A stretch of DNA of 62,326 nucleotides from JANNNX01 sp031398745 (GCA_031398745.1 JANNNX010000053.1:1-62326); one strand, 5' to 3'. Shown: positions 43,678 to 53,258, counted from the first letter of the stretch. The notes: a model not told the origin generated them from the sequence alone. Program-made: numbers and translations.

Positions 43678-43755
43678 CAGGGCGGCGGGGGCGCCGATTG
43701 GTCGGCCCCGCCGCTCGGTCGGTCGCTACGTGATCGGGACTGGCAGCATGCCGGG

Positions 43756-44565
43756 GTGACCGATGGGGGAGTGACCGAGGGGTTGGTCAAGAGCGACGCC
43801 GGGCGGATGGTGGCCCGAGCCGGCCTGGCGGCTCGCGGCGTGCTCTATCTGCTGGTGGCCTACCTGGCGCTGGGGGTGGCGACCGGCGAGTTCCAGCAGG
43901 CCGACAAGCAAGGCGCCCTGCAGGAGGTCGCGGGCCGCAGCGGCGGCCGCCTCGCCCTCGTCGTCCTGACCCTCGGCTTCACCGGCTACGCCCTGTGGTC
44001 GGTGGCCGAGGCGTGGGTCGGGCAGGGACGCCAGGGGATCGGCAAGCGCATGCTGTGGGCCGGGCGGGCGTTGGTCTACCTGGCCCTGGTGGCCTCGGCG
44101 GTGGCGGTGTACCGGGATGGGTCGTCGGGGGGTGGCGGTGACCAGCAGGAGCAGGAGTGGACCGCTCGGTTGCTCGGCCACGGGCTGGGTCGGTGGGTGG
44201 TCGGGCTGGTCGGCCTCGGTCTGATCGGCATCGGGGGGTACCTGTTGGCCAAGGGCGTCGGCCGGAAGTTCCTCAAGCGCCTCGATCGCGGCGCCATGCC
44301 CGGGTGGCTCCGGTCGTGGGTGCCCGCGCTGGGGGTGGTGGGCTACGTGGCTCGAGCGGTGGTGGTCGTGCTCATCGGCTGGTTCGTGTTCCAGGCGGCC
44401 CTCGACTTCGACGCGACTGAGGCGGTGGGGGTCGACGGGGCCCTCAAGCGCCTGGCCCTGCGCCCCCACGGTCCCGGGTTGCTGACCGCGGTCGCGGCTG
44501 GCCTGGCCGCCTTCGGCCTCTACTCGTTCGTCGAGGCCGGCTACCGCCGCGTGCTCGAGGAGTGA
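43756..44565 (+). CDS. DUF1206 membrane protein
   Basis: 269 residues with GTG start. Three repeats of a two-helix unit are visible: ARAGLAARGVLYLLVAYLAL, GRALVYLALVASAVAVY and GYVARAVVVVLIGWFVFQAA, each beginning with an aromatic/Gly-rich R-x-G/A-Y segment, as in DUF1206. About six membrane helices, with a Gly/Gln/Glu-rich loop near 130-140. The family's function is unknown. Located between a terminator and a metal-transporter gene. Confidence 0.87.
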   Translation: MTDGGVTEGLVKSDAGRMVARAGLAARGVLYLLVAYLALGVATGEFQQADKQGALQEVAGRSGGRLALVVLTLGFTGYALWSVAEAWVGQGRQGIGKRMLWAGRALVYLALVASAVAVYRDGSSGGGGDQQEQEWTARLLGHGLGRWVVGLVGLGLIGIGGYLLAKGVGRKFLKRLDRGAMPGWLRSWVPALGVVGYVARAVVVVLIGWFVFQAALDFDATEAVGVDGALKRLALRPHGPGLLTAVAAGLAAFGLYSFVEAGYRRVLEE

Positions 44566-44644
44566 TCATCGAGCGGTCGCCGGCGGTCACGACCGGAGCG
44601 CGACCCGGTGGTTGCGCCGGATCTCGAGCTGTCAACCTGGCTCC

Positions 44645-45355
44645 ATGACCCGACTCCTCTCCGATCACCTGGCGGCCGAACGCCATCTCGGAGGGAGAGC
44701 GGCGTGGTTGCGCGCCGCGGTGCTCGGGGCCAACGACGGCCTGATCTCGACGGCGAGCTTGATCGTCGGGGTCGCGGCCGCCGGCAGTGGCCGAGCGGCC
44801 GTTCTCACGGCCGGCATCGCCGGTCTCACGGCCGGGGCGTTGTCGATGGCGGCGGGCGAGTACGTCTCGGTCAGTTCGCAGCTGGACACCGAGCGGGCCG
44901 ACCTGGCCCGGGAGGCGGAGGAGCTGGCGTCGACTCCCGAGGCCGAGTTGGAGGAACTGGCGAAGATCTACGAGGGACGAGGGCTCAGCCCGGAGTTGGC
45001 GATGCAGGTCGCCGTCGAGCTCTCGCAGCGGGACCGGCTACCGATCCATGCGCGGGACGAACTGGGGATCGACGTGGATCGGCTGGCCCGGCCGGTGCAG
45101 GCGTCGGCGGTGTCAGCCGCGAGCTTCGTCACCGGGGCCCTCCTGCCCGTGCTCGTCGTCGCGCTCACGCCGGCATCGTCCCGGATGGCGGTCACGATCG
45201 TCGCGACGCTGGTGGGACTCGTCGTGCTCGGTGCCCTCGGGGCCCGGCTGGGCGGGGCCCCGATGGGTCGAGCGGCGATTCGCGTCCTGGTCGGAGGGGC
45301 GCTCGCGCTGCTGATCGCCGTCGGCATCGGGGCCCTCACCGGCAGCGCGGTATGA
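44645..45355 (+). CDS. VIT1/CCC1-family iron or manganese transporter
   Basis: 236 residues from ATG 44645. The family's first helix RAAVLGANDGLISTASLIVGV and the second, AGALSMAAGEYVSVSSQ with the conserved metal-binding helix, are followed by the acidic cytosolic helical domain (LDTERADLAREAEELASTPEAELEELA) that binds transported cations, and by three C-terminal helices. Proposed to move Fe2+ or Mn2+ in exchange for H+. Monocistronic. Direction and metal are not resolved by sequence. Confidence 0.9.
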   Translation: MTRLLSDHLAAERHLGGRAAWLRAAVLGANDGLISTASLIVGVAAAGSGRAAVLTAGIAGLTAGALSMAAGEYVSVSSQLDTERADLAREAEELASTPEAELEELAKIYEGRGLSPELAMQVAVELSQRDRLPIHARDELGIDVDRLARPVQASAVSAASFVTGALLPVLVVALTPASSRMAVTIVATLVGLVVLGALGARLGGAPMGRAAIRVLVGGALALLIAVGIGALTGSAV

Positions 45356-45502
45356 GCTGACGGGTCGCGGCGGAACGCCGATGTGTCCAGAGGTTAGTCA
45401 CCCGCGCCGAGCCGGTGCAGGCCGGTCCGGCGGCGCCGAGCGCGTGTCGCCCGTCGGGCTCGCGAGACACGTGTCCTCGATGTCCCGCGACATCACACAG
45501 AG

Positions 45503-45574
45503 CGCCCCCGGCAGGATTCGAACCTGCGCACACGGTTTAGGAAACCGATGCTCTATCCCCTGAGCTACGGGGGC
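45503..45574 (-). tRNA. tRNA-Arg (anticodon CCT)
   Basis: The minus strand folds as a cloverleaf. Acceptor GCCCCCG pairs with CGGGGGC; the D-arm has GCTCAGGGGATAGAGC; the anticodon arm is CGGTTTCCTAAACCG with loop TTTCCTAA, giving CCU for AGG; the T-arm is GCAGGTTCGAATCCTGC. CCA is not encoded. 72 nt including the discriminator G. About 150 bp on either side hold no other gene. Confidence 0.97.
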
Positions 45575-45676
45575 TGGACCTTCGCAGAAGCACCGGCGAA
45601 AGCCGAGGGGTGCCACAGGCTACGCGGGGCCGGCCCGACGACCGAGCCGGCCGGGCTCCGACCGCCCGCCACCCGC

Positions 45677-46060
45677 TCAGGGGACGGTGAAGCCGCTCAC
45701 CGCCACCTGCAGCTCACCGTCGTCGGGGTCGTCGTCGAACACGAAGATCAGGTCGACCTGGTCGCCGCCGGCCAGGAAGTCGACCGTCTGGTCGGCGTCG
45801 ATGGTGTCGCCGTCGACCTGCAGCGACGCCACCACCTGCACCGCCTCGGCGGTCTCGTCGCCCTCGTTGGTCACCGCCACGGCCACGTGGAACCGTCCGC
45901 CGACCTCCTCCACCGGTCCCGACTGCTTGGCCACCGGGGCCGCCGGCGTGTCGGTCTGCGCGGCATCGAGGGCGATCACGGCCAGTAGCGTCAGCACCAG
46001 CAGCGAGGCGACGGCGAAGGTGGTCCACTCGGCGGCCGAGCGAGCTGCTCGCGGGCTCAT
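45677..46060 (-). CDS. TIGR02588-like single-pass membrane protein
   Basis: 127 residues from ATG 46060. One N-terminal membrane helix (TTFAVASLLVLTLLAVIALD, 14-33) is followed by an extracytoplasmic beta-sandwich-like domain (FHVAVAVTNEGDETAEAVQV, VDFLAGGDQVDLIFVF). The start overlaps the stop of the upstream gene by ATGA. In genomes this family is found next to TIGR02587 proteins, as here. Function unknown; probably a two-subunit membrane complex. Confidence 0.82.
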   Translation of the reverse strand: MSPRAARSAAEWTTFAVASLLVLTLLAVIALDAAQTDTPAAPVAKQSGPVEEVGGRFHVAVAVTNEGDETAEAVQVVASLQVDGDTIDADQTVDFLAGGDQVDLIFVFDDDPDDGELQVAVSGFTVP

Positions 46061-46929
46061 ACCGCCAACCGCCCGGCGGCCCCGCCGACCGACGCCGGCA
46101 GGCCGAGGAGCACTATCTGGCTCAGCGTCGCATCCCAGGGCGCGCCGAGCTCGAGGCGTTGGAAGAACCAGAGCATGGCGGCCGCGCACACGAGGGCGAT
46201 CAGGTAGCAGGCGGCGGTCTCGGTGACGGGGTGCTGCAGGATCCCCTGCTGGCTTCGACGCTGCTCCTCGTTCGAGAAACCGCCCACGAAGACGATCCCG
46301 AACGACACCGCCAGTGAGACGCCCACTAGTGCCAGCAGCTCCCCCGGCCCCATCGTCGCGGCCAGCAGGGGGATCTCGTCGGTGGGGGCGATGTTGAAGG
46401 CCACGAACACCGCGCCGATGGCAGTCGCCCCGATGTCGGCCACCGTCGCCCCGATCCGGTCAGTCGACGCCGACGAGGTCGACCCCTCACCCTCGTCGCC
46501 GCCCTCGCGGCTCTTGCGCAGGAACTGGTGGGCCAGGGCGATCCCGATGCCGAACGGCATGGCCTCGTAGACGGCCTTGCCCAGTGCCTCCCGCAGCGGC
46601 GTGTCGAGGGTGATCTCCTGCAGCACGAACAGCAGCACCACCACGCTGAGCAGTCCGAGGGCGACCGTCTCGACCCCGTCCATCACTGCGTCGACCAGCC
46701 GGACGTTCTTGGTCGAGCGGAATCCCGACGTGCGGTTCAGCACCACGACCACCAAGAAGGTCAGGCCGAGGACGGCCACCATCGCCCCCGGCTCGGTGGA
46801 TGTGCCGGTCCACCACACCTCCATGGTGAACAGCAGCGGAATGCCGAACAGCAGCCCGCCCGACACCGCCCGCACCAGGTCGACCGCCTCGGTCGCCCAG
46901 GGCCCCCGGTGCACCTCGGTCGCCGGCAT
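46057..46929 (-). CDS. TIGR02587-like integral membrane protein
   Basis: 290 residues with seven to eight predicted helices: AVSGGLLFGIPLLFTMEVWW, AMVAVLGLTFLVVVVLNRTS, VALGLLSVVVLLFVLQE and others. A charged loop near 135-150 reads KSREGGDEGEGSTSSAST. Family function is not known. It is translationally coupled (ATGA) to the smaller TIGR02588-like gene. Upstream it is divergent from an acyltransferase with 65 nt between starts. Confidence 0.82.
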   Translation of the reverse strand: MPATEVHRGPWATEAVDLVRAVSGGLLFGIPLLFTMEVWWTGTSTEPGAMVAVLGLTFLVVVVLNRTSGFRSTKNVRLVDAVMDGVETVALGLLSVVVLLFVLQEITLDTPLREALGKAVYEAMPFGIGIALAHQFLRKSREGGDEGEGSTSSASTDRIGATVADIGATAIGAVFVAFNIAPTDEIPLLAATMGPGELLALVGVSLAVSFGIVFVGGFSNEEQRRSQQGILQHPVTETAACYLIALVCAAAMLWFFQRLELGAPWDATLSQIVLLGLPASVGGAAGRLAV

Positions 46930-46994
46930 CGTCCCGAACCGTATGCGGCCGGCCCGGCGCCGGGGCGTGACCTGGGCCTACAGTCGACGACCCG

Positions 46995-48980
46995 GTGGGA
47001 ACGCAGGCCCGAGCTGACAGCCGCATCGGCTACGTGAGTGCCCTCGACGGCGTCCGGGCGCTGGCCGTGCTCGCCGTCTTCGGGTTCCACGCCGGCGTCG
47101 GCCCGTTCCGTGGTGGCGGTTTCCTCGGCGTCGACCTGTTCTTCGTGGTCAGTGGCTACCTGATCACCGCCCTCCTGCTGGCCGAGCATGCCGAGCGGGG
47201 TTCGATCGACCTTCCCCGCTTCTGGATCCGGCGGCTACGGCGACTCGCCCCGGCGTTGTTGCTGGTGCTCGGGGTCGTAGCCGTGGCCGCTCGCTGGGTG
47301 ACGCCGGCTGACGAACTCGATCGCCTCCGCGGCGACCTGTGGGGGGCTCTCGGCTACGTGGCCAACTGGCGGTTCGTGGCATCGTCCGACGGCTACTTCG
47401 CCACTACCTCCACCCCGTCGCCGCTCCAGCACACCTGGTCGCTGGCCATCGAGGAGCAGTTCTACGTGGTCTGGCCGCTCGCCATCGGCGGGCTGCTGTG
47501 GCTCGGCCGGGGCCGGCGGTGGCTGGCCGGTTCCTTCACCGTGCTGGCCGCTACCGCCTCGGCAGCAGTGGCGATCGTCCTGCACGGCCAGGGGGTCGAC
47601 GTCTCACGCCTCTACTTCGGCACCGACACCCGTGCTCAGGCGATCCTGGCCGGCGCGGTGGTCGCCTTCGTCCTCGGCCGGCACGTCGGGCCGGTGCCGG
47701 CCCGACGCGGTCGGCTGGCTGGGGCCGCCGCCGCCGCAGCTCTCGGCCTGCTGCTGGTCGTGTGGGCCACGGTGAACGGGAGCACCGAGGCCCTCTACCG
47801 GGGTGGCCTCAGCGGCGTGGCAGTGCTCAGCGCGGTGGTGGTCGGCGGTCTCGTCCGCAGCCCCGGGGGGTGGCTCAGCCGGGCGCTGTCGTGGCCCCCG
47901 CTGACCTGGCTTGGCGTGCGGTCCTATGGCATCTACCTGTGGCACTGGCCGGTGATCGTGACCCTCACCCACGCTCGCACCGGCCTCGGCGGCCTGTCGC
48001 TGGCCGGTCTCCGGTTGGCCGTAACCCTCGCGCTGGCCACCCTCTCCTTCGCCCTGGTCGAGTCGCCGATCCGCCGGGGGGCGCGGCTCGGCGCTTGGCG
48101 CGGCGCCGTCGCCCTTCCGACCGCGCTGGTTGCCGTCCTGGCGGTCGGAGTGTGGGCCACTGCGCCGGCCACCGCCCCGCTCACCGCCCCGCTCACCGAC
48201 GAGCGGGAGATCGCCTTGTCGTCGGCGCCCGTGGAGGCAAGCTCGGGCGCGACACCGGCCCGCGTCGACCAAGAGGGCTCTCGCTCGCCGAGCGGCCACC
48301 AGGCGCCGCTCCGGGTGGCGCTGATGGGTGACTCGACCGCCCTGTCGTTGTACTTGGGGTGGTCGGCGCCAGCGCCGTCCTACGGCCTCGATCTTCGCAA
48401 CGGGTCGATCCTGGGCTGCGGTCTCGTTCGAAGCGGCCCCTTCCGCGAGGGGGGAGTGACCTTCGACCTGCGTGACGAGTGCCGGCAGTGGCCCGAGATC
48501 TGGGAGACGAGTTTGACGACCGCGGCTCCGGTCGACCTGGCGGTGGTGCTCCTCGGTCGTTGGGAGGTCCGCGATCGCCTTTTCGACGGACGCTGGACTC
48601 AACTCGGAGATCCGGACTTCGATGCCTATGTCGGCACCGAGCTGACACGGGCCATCGACCTGCTCGAGGCGCACGCAACCCGGGTCGTGGTCCTCACCGC
48701 CCCTTACTACGGGGGCATCGAGCAGCCCGACGGGAGCCCGTTCCCGGAGGACGATCCGGCTCGGGTCGACCGGTTCAACGAGCTGCTGCGACAGGCCGCC
48801 GACCGGCGAAGCACCCTCGAGGTCGTCGATCTCAACCGGCTGCTGGCCCCCGACGGGACCTACCAGTCCAGCATCGACGACGTCGCACTGTTCCGGGGCG
48901 ACGGCGTCCACTACTCCGAGGAGGGTGCCCGGTGGATCGGCGAGCGCCTCCTCCCCCTGCTGGTGACCCTGGCTGAGTGA
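46995..48980 (+). CDS. OafA-type membrane acyltransferase with SGNH domain
   Basis: 661 residues. The acyltransferase-3 domain (about 15-370) opens with YVSALDGVRALAVLAVFGFH and FLGVDLFFVVSGYLITALLL, followed by FWIRRLRRLAPALLLVL; the HxG-type His is in GFHAGV. The C-terminal extracellular SGNH esterase-like domain starts near 435 with MGDSTALSL (Ser) and ends GDGVHYSEEGARWIG (Asp-x-x-His). Such fusions O-acylate cell-wall polysaccharide or glycolipid. A terminator of family 1 lies just after the stop. Confidence 0.93.
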   Translation: MGTQARADSRIGYVSALDGVRALAVLAVFGFHAGVGPFRGGGFLGVDLFFVVSGYLITALLLAEHAERGSIDLPRFWIRRLRRLAPALLLVLGVVAVAARWVTPADELDRLRGDLWGALGYVANWRFVASSDGYFATTSTPSPLQHTWSLAIEEQFYVVWPLAIGGLLWLGRGRRWLAGSFTVLAATASAAVAIVLHGQGVDVSRLYFGTDTRAQAILAGAVVAFVLGRHVGPVPARRGRLAGAAAAAALGLLLVVWATVNGSTEALYRGGLSGVAVLSAVVVGGLVRSPGGWLSRALSWPPLTWLGVRSYGIYLWHWPVIVTLTHARTGLGGLSLAGLRLAVTLALATLSFALVESPIRRGARLGAWRGAVALPTALVAVLAVGVWATAPATAPLTAPLTDEREIALSSAPVEASSGATPARVDQEGSRSPSGHQAPLRVALMGDSTALSLYLGWSAPAPSYGLDLRNGSILGCGLVRSGPFREGGVTFDLRDECRQWPEIWETSLTTAAPVDLAVVLLGRWEVRDRLFDGRWTQLGDPDFDAYVGTELTRAIDLLEAHATRVVVLTAPYYGGIEQPDGSPFPEDDPARVDRFNELLRQAADRRSTLEVVDLNRLLAPDGTYQSSIDDVALFRGDGVHYSEEGARWIGERLLPLLVTLAE

Positions 48981-48987
48981 CGCTCCT

Positions 48988-49037
48988 CGTTCTCGGCGCG
49001 CCACCTACGACATGCCGCACGAGGCGCGCCGAGAACG
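48988..49037. terminator. Terminator hairpin, family 1 copy 2
   Basis: CGTTCTCGGCGCGCC (48988-49002) pairs with GGCGCGCCGAGAACG (49023-49037), followed by GGGG. The arm sequence is nearly identical to that at 18678-18731, 30 kb away, but the loop differs. Confidence 0.8.
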
Positions 49038-49100
49038 GGGGGAGGGGAGGGAAGACCGCCGACTGGCGCCGAACCCTCGGACCGGCTGTGCTGCAGGGTG

Positions 49101-49244
49101 GTGAGCGACTGGGACAGCGAGGACGACGGTGCGCCGATCTGTCCGGCGTGCGGGGTGACCGCCCTGCCGTCGGAGCGGCGCGGCGGCGGCTTCGTCTGCG
49201 AGAACCCCGACTGCGAGGCCTATGGGGAGGCGGTCACGGAGTAG
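49101..49244 (+). CDS. 47-residue zinc-ribbon-like small protein
   Basis: GTG 49101 to TAG 49244. Cysteine pairs CPAC and CENPDC in a 47-residue acidic protein fit a small rubredoxin/ribbon-type zinc knuckle; the start reads MSDWDSEDDGAPICPACG and the end EAVTE. Codon bias is chromosomal. No family name is assigned. It lies between a terminator and the phosphatase gene. Confidence 0.6.
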   Translation: MSDWDSEDDGAPICPACGVTALPSERRGGGFVCENPDCEAYGEAVTE

Positions 49245-49300
49245 CCGGGTGCCGTGGTTAGGGTGCGGCCCTGCACGCTGCCCGAACCCCTGACCGCCTG

Positions 49301-52000
49301 GTGTGGCCGCGGGTGGTCCTTCGACGCCGATGGCCCTGGACCGCCCTGCAGGCCGTCGTCGTGGCCGGGGTCGTCCTGGCCGGGGTCGGCGGGGCGTGGC
49401 TGGTCGAGCAGCGCAACGAGGAGGAGGTCCGCACCGAGCGCGCGGTCGTCGCCCGACAGGCCCGCGGTGCCCTCACCAGCATGGCCGGCACCGCCCTGGC
49501 CGCGCTCAGCGGGGCCAACGGCATCACCTCCGACGACGGGACGGTCGATCAGCAGTCCCTCGATGCCTTCGGGGCCGGCGTGTTCGCCCAGTCGACCCTG
49601 GTGGCGCTGGCCTACGAGCCGGTGGTGACGAACGACCAGCGGGCGACGTTCGAGGCCCGGACCGGTCGGCCGATCACCGATCGGGGAGATGACGGGCTCT
49701 CCCCGGCGCCCACCCGGGACGAGTACTTCCCGGTGGAGCGGGTGGCCCCGGTCACCACCGAGACCACCAGCCTGTTCGGCTTCGACATCGGCGGCGACCC
49801 CGTTCGGGGCACCGCCGCCCGCCAGGCCCGCGACGACGGCGCCACGGTCTTCTCCGCCCCGGTGGAGTCGCAGCCGACGCGACGAATCGGCTTCGCCGTG
49901 GTCACCCCGCTCTATCGCCCAGGCGCCCCGGTCGACACCGTGGAACAGCGGCAGGCAGCGATCACCGGCTTCGTCACCACCGCCATCGTCGGGGTGGAAC
50001 TGCTCGACGACGTGTCCGATGCGCTGCCGGCGGGAACCCGCCTGCGGCTCAGCGACAACGGCACCGTCATCGCCGAGACGGAGGACCGCCCGGGCCGGGA
50101 CGCCGTCACCGCCACGGTCGAGATCGGCGGCCGTCGCTGGACCCTGGAGGTGGAGACCGAGCCGAGCGACGCCGGCCGCATGAGCTGGTTCGTGCTGGTC
50201 GCCGACCTCTTGCTGGCCGGGGCCCTGGCTGCCCTGTTCGCGGGCTCGTCGAGGCATCAGCGCGCGGTGGAGGACGCAGCTCGAGCGGTGGCCGAGACTG
50301 CCGAGCTGGCCGCGCTGCTGGTGGCGGCGACGACCACCACCGAGGTGGCGACGATCGTCGCCGATGAGGTGCCTCGCCTGCTGGGAGCCACCTCGGCCAA
50401 CTTGGGTGTGCCCGATGCAACCGCCTCGGCCCTGGTGCTGCGCCACGACGATCGCATCGATGCCGTGTTGGCCGAGCGCTACTCGGTCCAGGCGATCACC
50501 ACCTCCACGCCCCACATCGACGCCTGGACGACCGGTCGGGAGGTCCTGGTGGCCGACCTCGAGTCGTACCGGGCCCGCTACCCGGCGCTCGCCAACGACG
50601 TGGCCGCCGCGGGTCTCCACTCGGTGGCCGCGGTCCCGCTGCGCAGCAGCGCGGCCGATGTCCTGGGCGTCATCGGCCTGGCCTGGGCCCGACCGATGCG
50701 GTTCGACGAGCCGACCATGGACCTCGTCCACACCGTCGCCGACCTGTGTGCCCAGAGCCTCGAGCGGGCCGGGCTGACCGACGGGCGGACGAGAGCCGCC
50801 ACCACCATGAGCACCCTGGCCCGGCACCTGAGCGCCGCCCGGACGTTCGACGACGTGACCAGGACGATCGCTCGCCACGGCCCGGCGGCGGCCGACGCCG
50901 ACTGGGCCAGCGTCGGCTTCGTCGATCATGGGCAGCGCATCCTGCGCTTCGACCATCTCGGCAACCGGAGCACCGAGGGGGTCGGTCGCCCCCAGTCGGT
51001 CTCGCTCGATGCCGATCTCCCGGCGGTCGATGCGGTGACCAGCGACGCCCGTGTCCTCCTGGCCGATATCGAGGACATGGCGGCGCGCTACCCGGACATG
51101 GTCGACGAGGCGGTCGCGCTCGGGCTGGCGTCGGTCGCCGCGCTGCCGCTCGGCTCCTCCGACGGGCAGGTCGCCGGCGTGGTCCTCCTCGGGTGGCACT
51201 CGCCTCGGTCCTTCGACGAGGAGATCGACGCCCGGCTCCAGACGATCGCCGAGCTCTGCGAGCAGACCGTGGACCGCGCCCGCCTCTACGACACCGAGCA
51301 CCGGCTGGTGATCGGGCTCCAGGAGCGCCTCCTTACCCCCATGCCGGAGGTGTCGGGCCTCGAGGTGGCCGTCCGTTACGTGCCCTCGACCAGCGAAGTG
51401 GGAATGGGCGGCGACTGGTACGAGGGCATCACCACCGAAGACGGCAGCCTGGCGCTGGTGGTCGGCGATGTCGCCGGGCACGGCATCGCTGCGGTGACCG
51501 ACATGGCCCAGCTCCGGACCATGCTCTCGGCGCTCCTCCAGGCCGGTTTCCCGCCGCCCGACGTGCTGGTCCGAGCGTCTGAGCTGGTGGGTGGGACCAC
51601 GTCCTTCGTGGCCACCGTGCTGGTCAGTGTGTTCGATGTCGAACGCGACGAGCTGGCCCTGGTGTCGGCCGGTCACCCACCGCCCCTGCTGCAGTCGCCC
51701 GACGGCACCATCGAGGTGGTGGAGGAAGCCCGGGTCCCGTTGCTCGGCCTGCCGGTACCGCGCCAGGCGCCGGCGGTGCGGCCGTTCGCCCCGGGTGCGG
51801 TGTTCGTCGCCTACACCGACGGCCTGGTCGAGCGCTCGGGCGAGATGCTCGACGTCGGCATCGCTCGGGTGGCGACGGCGTTGGGCGAGATCGGCCCCAC
51901 GTCGTCCTTGGAGGCCGTCGCCGACGACCTGTTGGTCGCCGGGCTGGCCGGTCGAGAGCCGACCGACGACGTCGCCCTGGTGGTCGTTCGCCGGGTCTGA
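49301..52000 (+). CDS. CHASE-GAF-GAF-PP2C (SpoIIE/RsbU-type) serine phosphatase
   Basis: 899 residues. A membrane helix at about 14-32 (LQAVVVAGVVLAGVGGAWL), an extracellular CHASE1-like domain to about 280, a second helix (FVLVADLLLAGALAALF) and two GAF domains (about 320-480 and 500-660) precede the PP2C_SIG domain. The last carries metal/catalytic motifs GGDWYEG, VVGDVAGHG, SAGHPPPLL, YTDGLVERSG and TDDVALV. Such proteins dephosphorylate anti-anti-sigma factors to start a general stress response. The partner anti-sigma genes are not in the window. Confidence 0.92.
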   Translation: MWPRVVLRRRWPWTALQAVVVAGVVLAGVGGAWLVEQRNEEEVRTERAVVARQARGALTSMAGTALAALSGANGITSDDGTVDQQSLDAFGAGVFAQSTLVALAYEPVVTNDQRATFEARTGRPITDRGDDGLSPAPTRDEYFPVERVAPVTTETTSLFGFDIGGDPVRGTAARQARDDGATVFSAPVESQPTRRIGFAVVTPLYRPGAPVDTVEQRQAAITGFVTTAIVGVELLDDVSDALPAGTRLRLSDNGTVIAETEDRPGRDAVTATVEIGGRRWTLEVETEPSDAGRMSWFVLVADLLLAGALAALFAGSSRHQRAVEDAARAVAETAELAALLVAATTTTEVATIVADEVPRLLGATSANLGVPDATASALVLRHDDRIDAVLAERYSVQAITTSTPHIDAWTTGREVLVADLESYRARYPALANDVAAAGLHSVAAVPLRSSAADVLGVIGLAWARPMRFDEPTMDLVHTVADLCAQSLERAGLTDGRTRAATTMSTLARHLSAARTFDDVTRTIARHGPAAADADWASVGFVDHGQRILRFDHLGNRSTEGVGRPQSVSLDADLPAVDAVTSDARVLLADIEDMAARYPDMVDEAVALGLASVAALPLGSSDGQVAGVVLLGWHSPRSFDEEIDARLQTIAELCEQTVDRARLYDTEHRLVIGLQERLLTPMPEVSGLEVAVRYVPSTSEVGMGGDWYEGITTEDGSLALVVGDVAGHGIAAVTDMAQLRTMLSALLQAGFPPPDVLVRASELVGGTTSFVATVLVSVFDVERDELALVSAGHPPPLLQSPDGTIEVVEEARVPLLGLPVPRQAPAVRPFAPGAVFVAYTDGLVERSGEMLDVGIARVATALGEIGPTSSLEAVADDLLVAGLAGREPTDDVALVVVRRV

Positions 52001-52022
52001 GCGCGGCGCCGGTGCCGGCTGC

Positions 52023-53258
52023 CTAGAAGTCGGTGCCGCACCACGGCGCCGGGTTGGTGACCAGGAAGACATCGGCCCGGGCCAGCGCACCGGGCTGGCG
52101 CTCGACGACCCGGCCGGCCCGGGCCAGAACCGACGGGGCCACCCCTCCCAGATACAGCGATCCCAGGGCGTCGATGCCGAGCGCCAGGTCGGGCGGGTCG
52201 CTGGTCCGGTGGGCGGCGGCACCGTCGGGTCCGCCCTCGACCAGCCAGCGTCCGTCGTTCGCCGGCCGGAACGGGTCGGTGATCTCCATGACCAGCCGGT
52301 CGTCGGTGGCGTAGCGGCGGGCGGCCAGGGCCGCCCCGGGGTCGAGCACCCGCAACCACAGGTCGTCGCTGGTCGAGGTGGTGACCAGCCGGCCGGGATC
52401 CTCCAGGCGCCACCGCAGGGGTTCGTCGACCGGCCGGGCGGAGGCGCGCACTTCGTGGACGAGGTCGATCTCGAGCAAGAACCGCCACAGGATCGCCTCG
52501 ACGTCCTCGTCGGTGCCGACCAGATCGAACAGGGTCAGGGTGCGGGTCTCGTCGTCGGCCTTCTCGGTCGCTCGTGCCCGGTAGATGGCCACCCCGTCCG
52601 CCTCCCCGGTGCTGGTCCGGTGCACCACTGCGAAGGGCCGGGCGGCGGCGTCCTCCTGGGGCCAGGGGTCCTCCAGGGCCGTGCGCCAGAGCGCCGGCGA
52701 TCGCGACACGGCGCCGATCCGCTGACCCCGGCGCCGGTCGTAGAGCGCGACTACGACCTCCAGGGCGGTGTCGATGTCGACCAGCTCTAGGCCTTCGGCC
52801 GGGCCTGCCCGGAGGCCGACGGTGCCAACGGTCGACAGCGTCCACGCCTGCATCCAAGTGGCCGGTCCGTAGCCGAACCGGCCGTAGATCGTCGCCTCCG
52901 AGGCTCCCAGCACGGCCACCGCGTCGCCCCGGGCAGCCACGTCGTCGAGCTGGCGATCCATCAGTCGGGTCAGGATCCCCCGGCGCCGGTGGGTGGGGAG
53001 AACCCCGACGGCGGTGACGCCGGTGGCCGCCAGCGTCACCCCGCCGGGCACGGTCAGCTCGAAGTCGAGGCCGGCGGCGGTCGCCACCACGCGGTCGCCG
53101 TCGAAGGCGCCCAGGGTGCGGTCGAGCTCGATCACCTCTCGCCAGCGCTCGATGGTGGGATCGGTTGGTCCGGTGATCTGGGCGCTGAAGGCGGCGAAGA
53201 TCGCGGCTGCGAACTGCGGGTACTCGTGCTCCTGCACCGCTCGGATGGTGATCTCCAT
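52023..53258 (-). CDS. Eis-family GNAT acetyltransferase
   Basis: 411 residues from ATG 53258 (GTG 53276 possible). The first GNAT domain (ITIRAVQEHEYPQFAAAIFA, then GVTAVGVLPTHRRRGILTRLM) carries the acyl-CoA loop HRRRGI. The second GNAT and the C-terminal SCP2-like domain (to PGALARADVFLVTNPAPWC...) follow as in Eis and its relatives, with a Phe C-terminus that in Eis acts as catalytic carboxylate (ends GTDF). Eis proteins acetylate aminoglycosides or proteins as hexamers. Substrate open. Converges on the phosphatase gene. Confidence 0.9.
   Translation of the reverse strand: MEITIRAVQEHEYPQFAAAIFAAFSAQITGPTDPTIERWREVIELDRTLGAFDGDRVVATAAGLDFELTVPGGVTLAATGVTAVGVLPTHRRRGILTRLMDRQLDDVAARGDAVAVLGASEATIYGRFGYGPATWMQAWTLSTVGTVGLRAGPAEGLELVDIDTALEVVVALYDRRRGQRIGAVSRSPALWRTALEDPWPQEDAAARPFAVVHRTSTGEADGVAIYRARATEKADDETRTLTLFDLVGTDEDVEAILWRFLLEIDLVHEVRASARPVDEPLRWRLEDPGRLVTTSTSDDLWLRVLDPGAALAARRYATDDRLVMEITDPFRPANDGRWLVEGGPDGAAAHRTSDPPDLALGIDALGSLYLGGVAPSVLARAGRVVERQPGALARADVFLVTNPAPWCGTDF

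Noticed and set aside
45398..45616. Short open frames across the tRNA region
   Set aside because: They overlap the tRNA-Arg gene and carry no conserved sequence.
49220..52222. 1000-codon minus-strand frame opposite the PP2C phosphatase
   Set aside because: No domain; the plus strand encodes an intact multi-domain protein.
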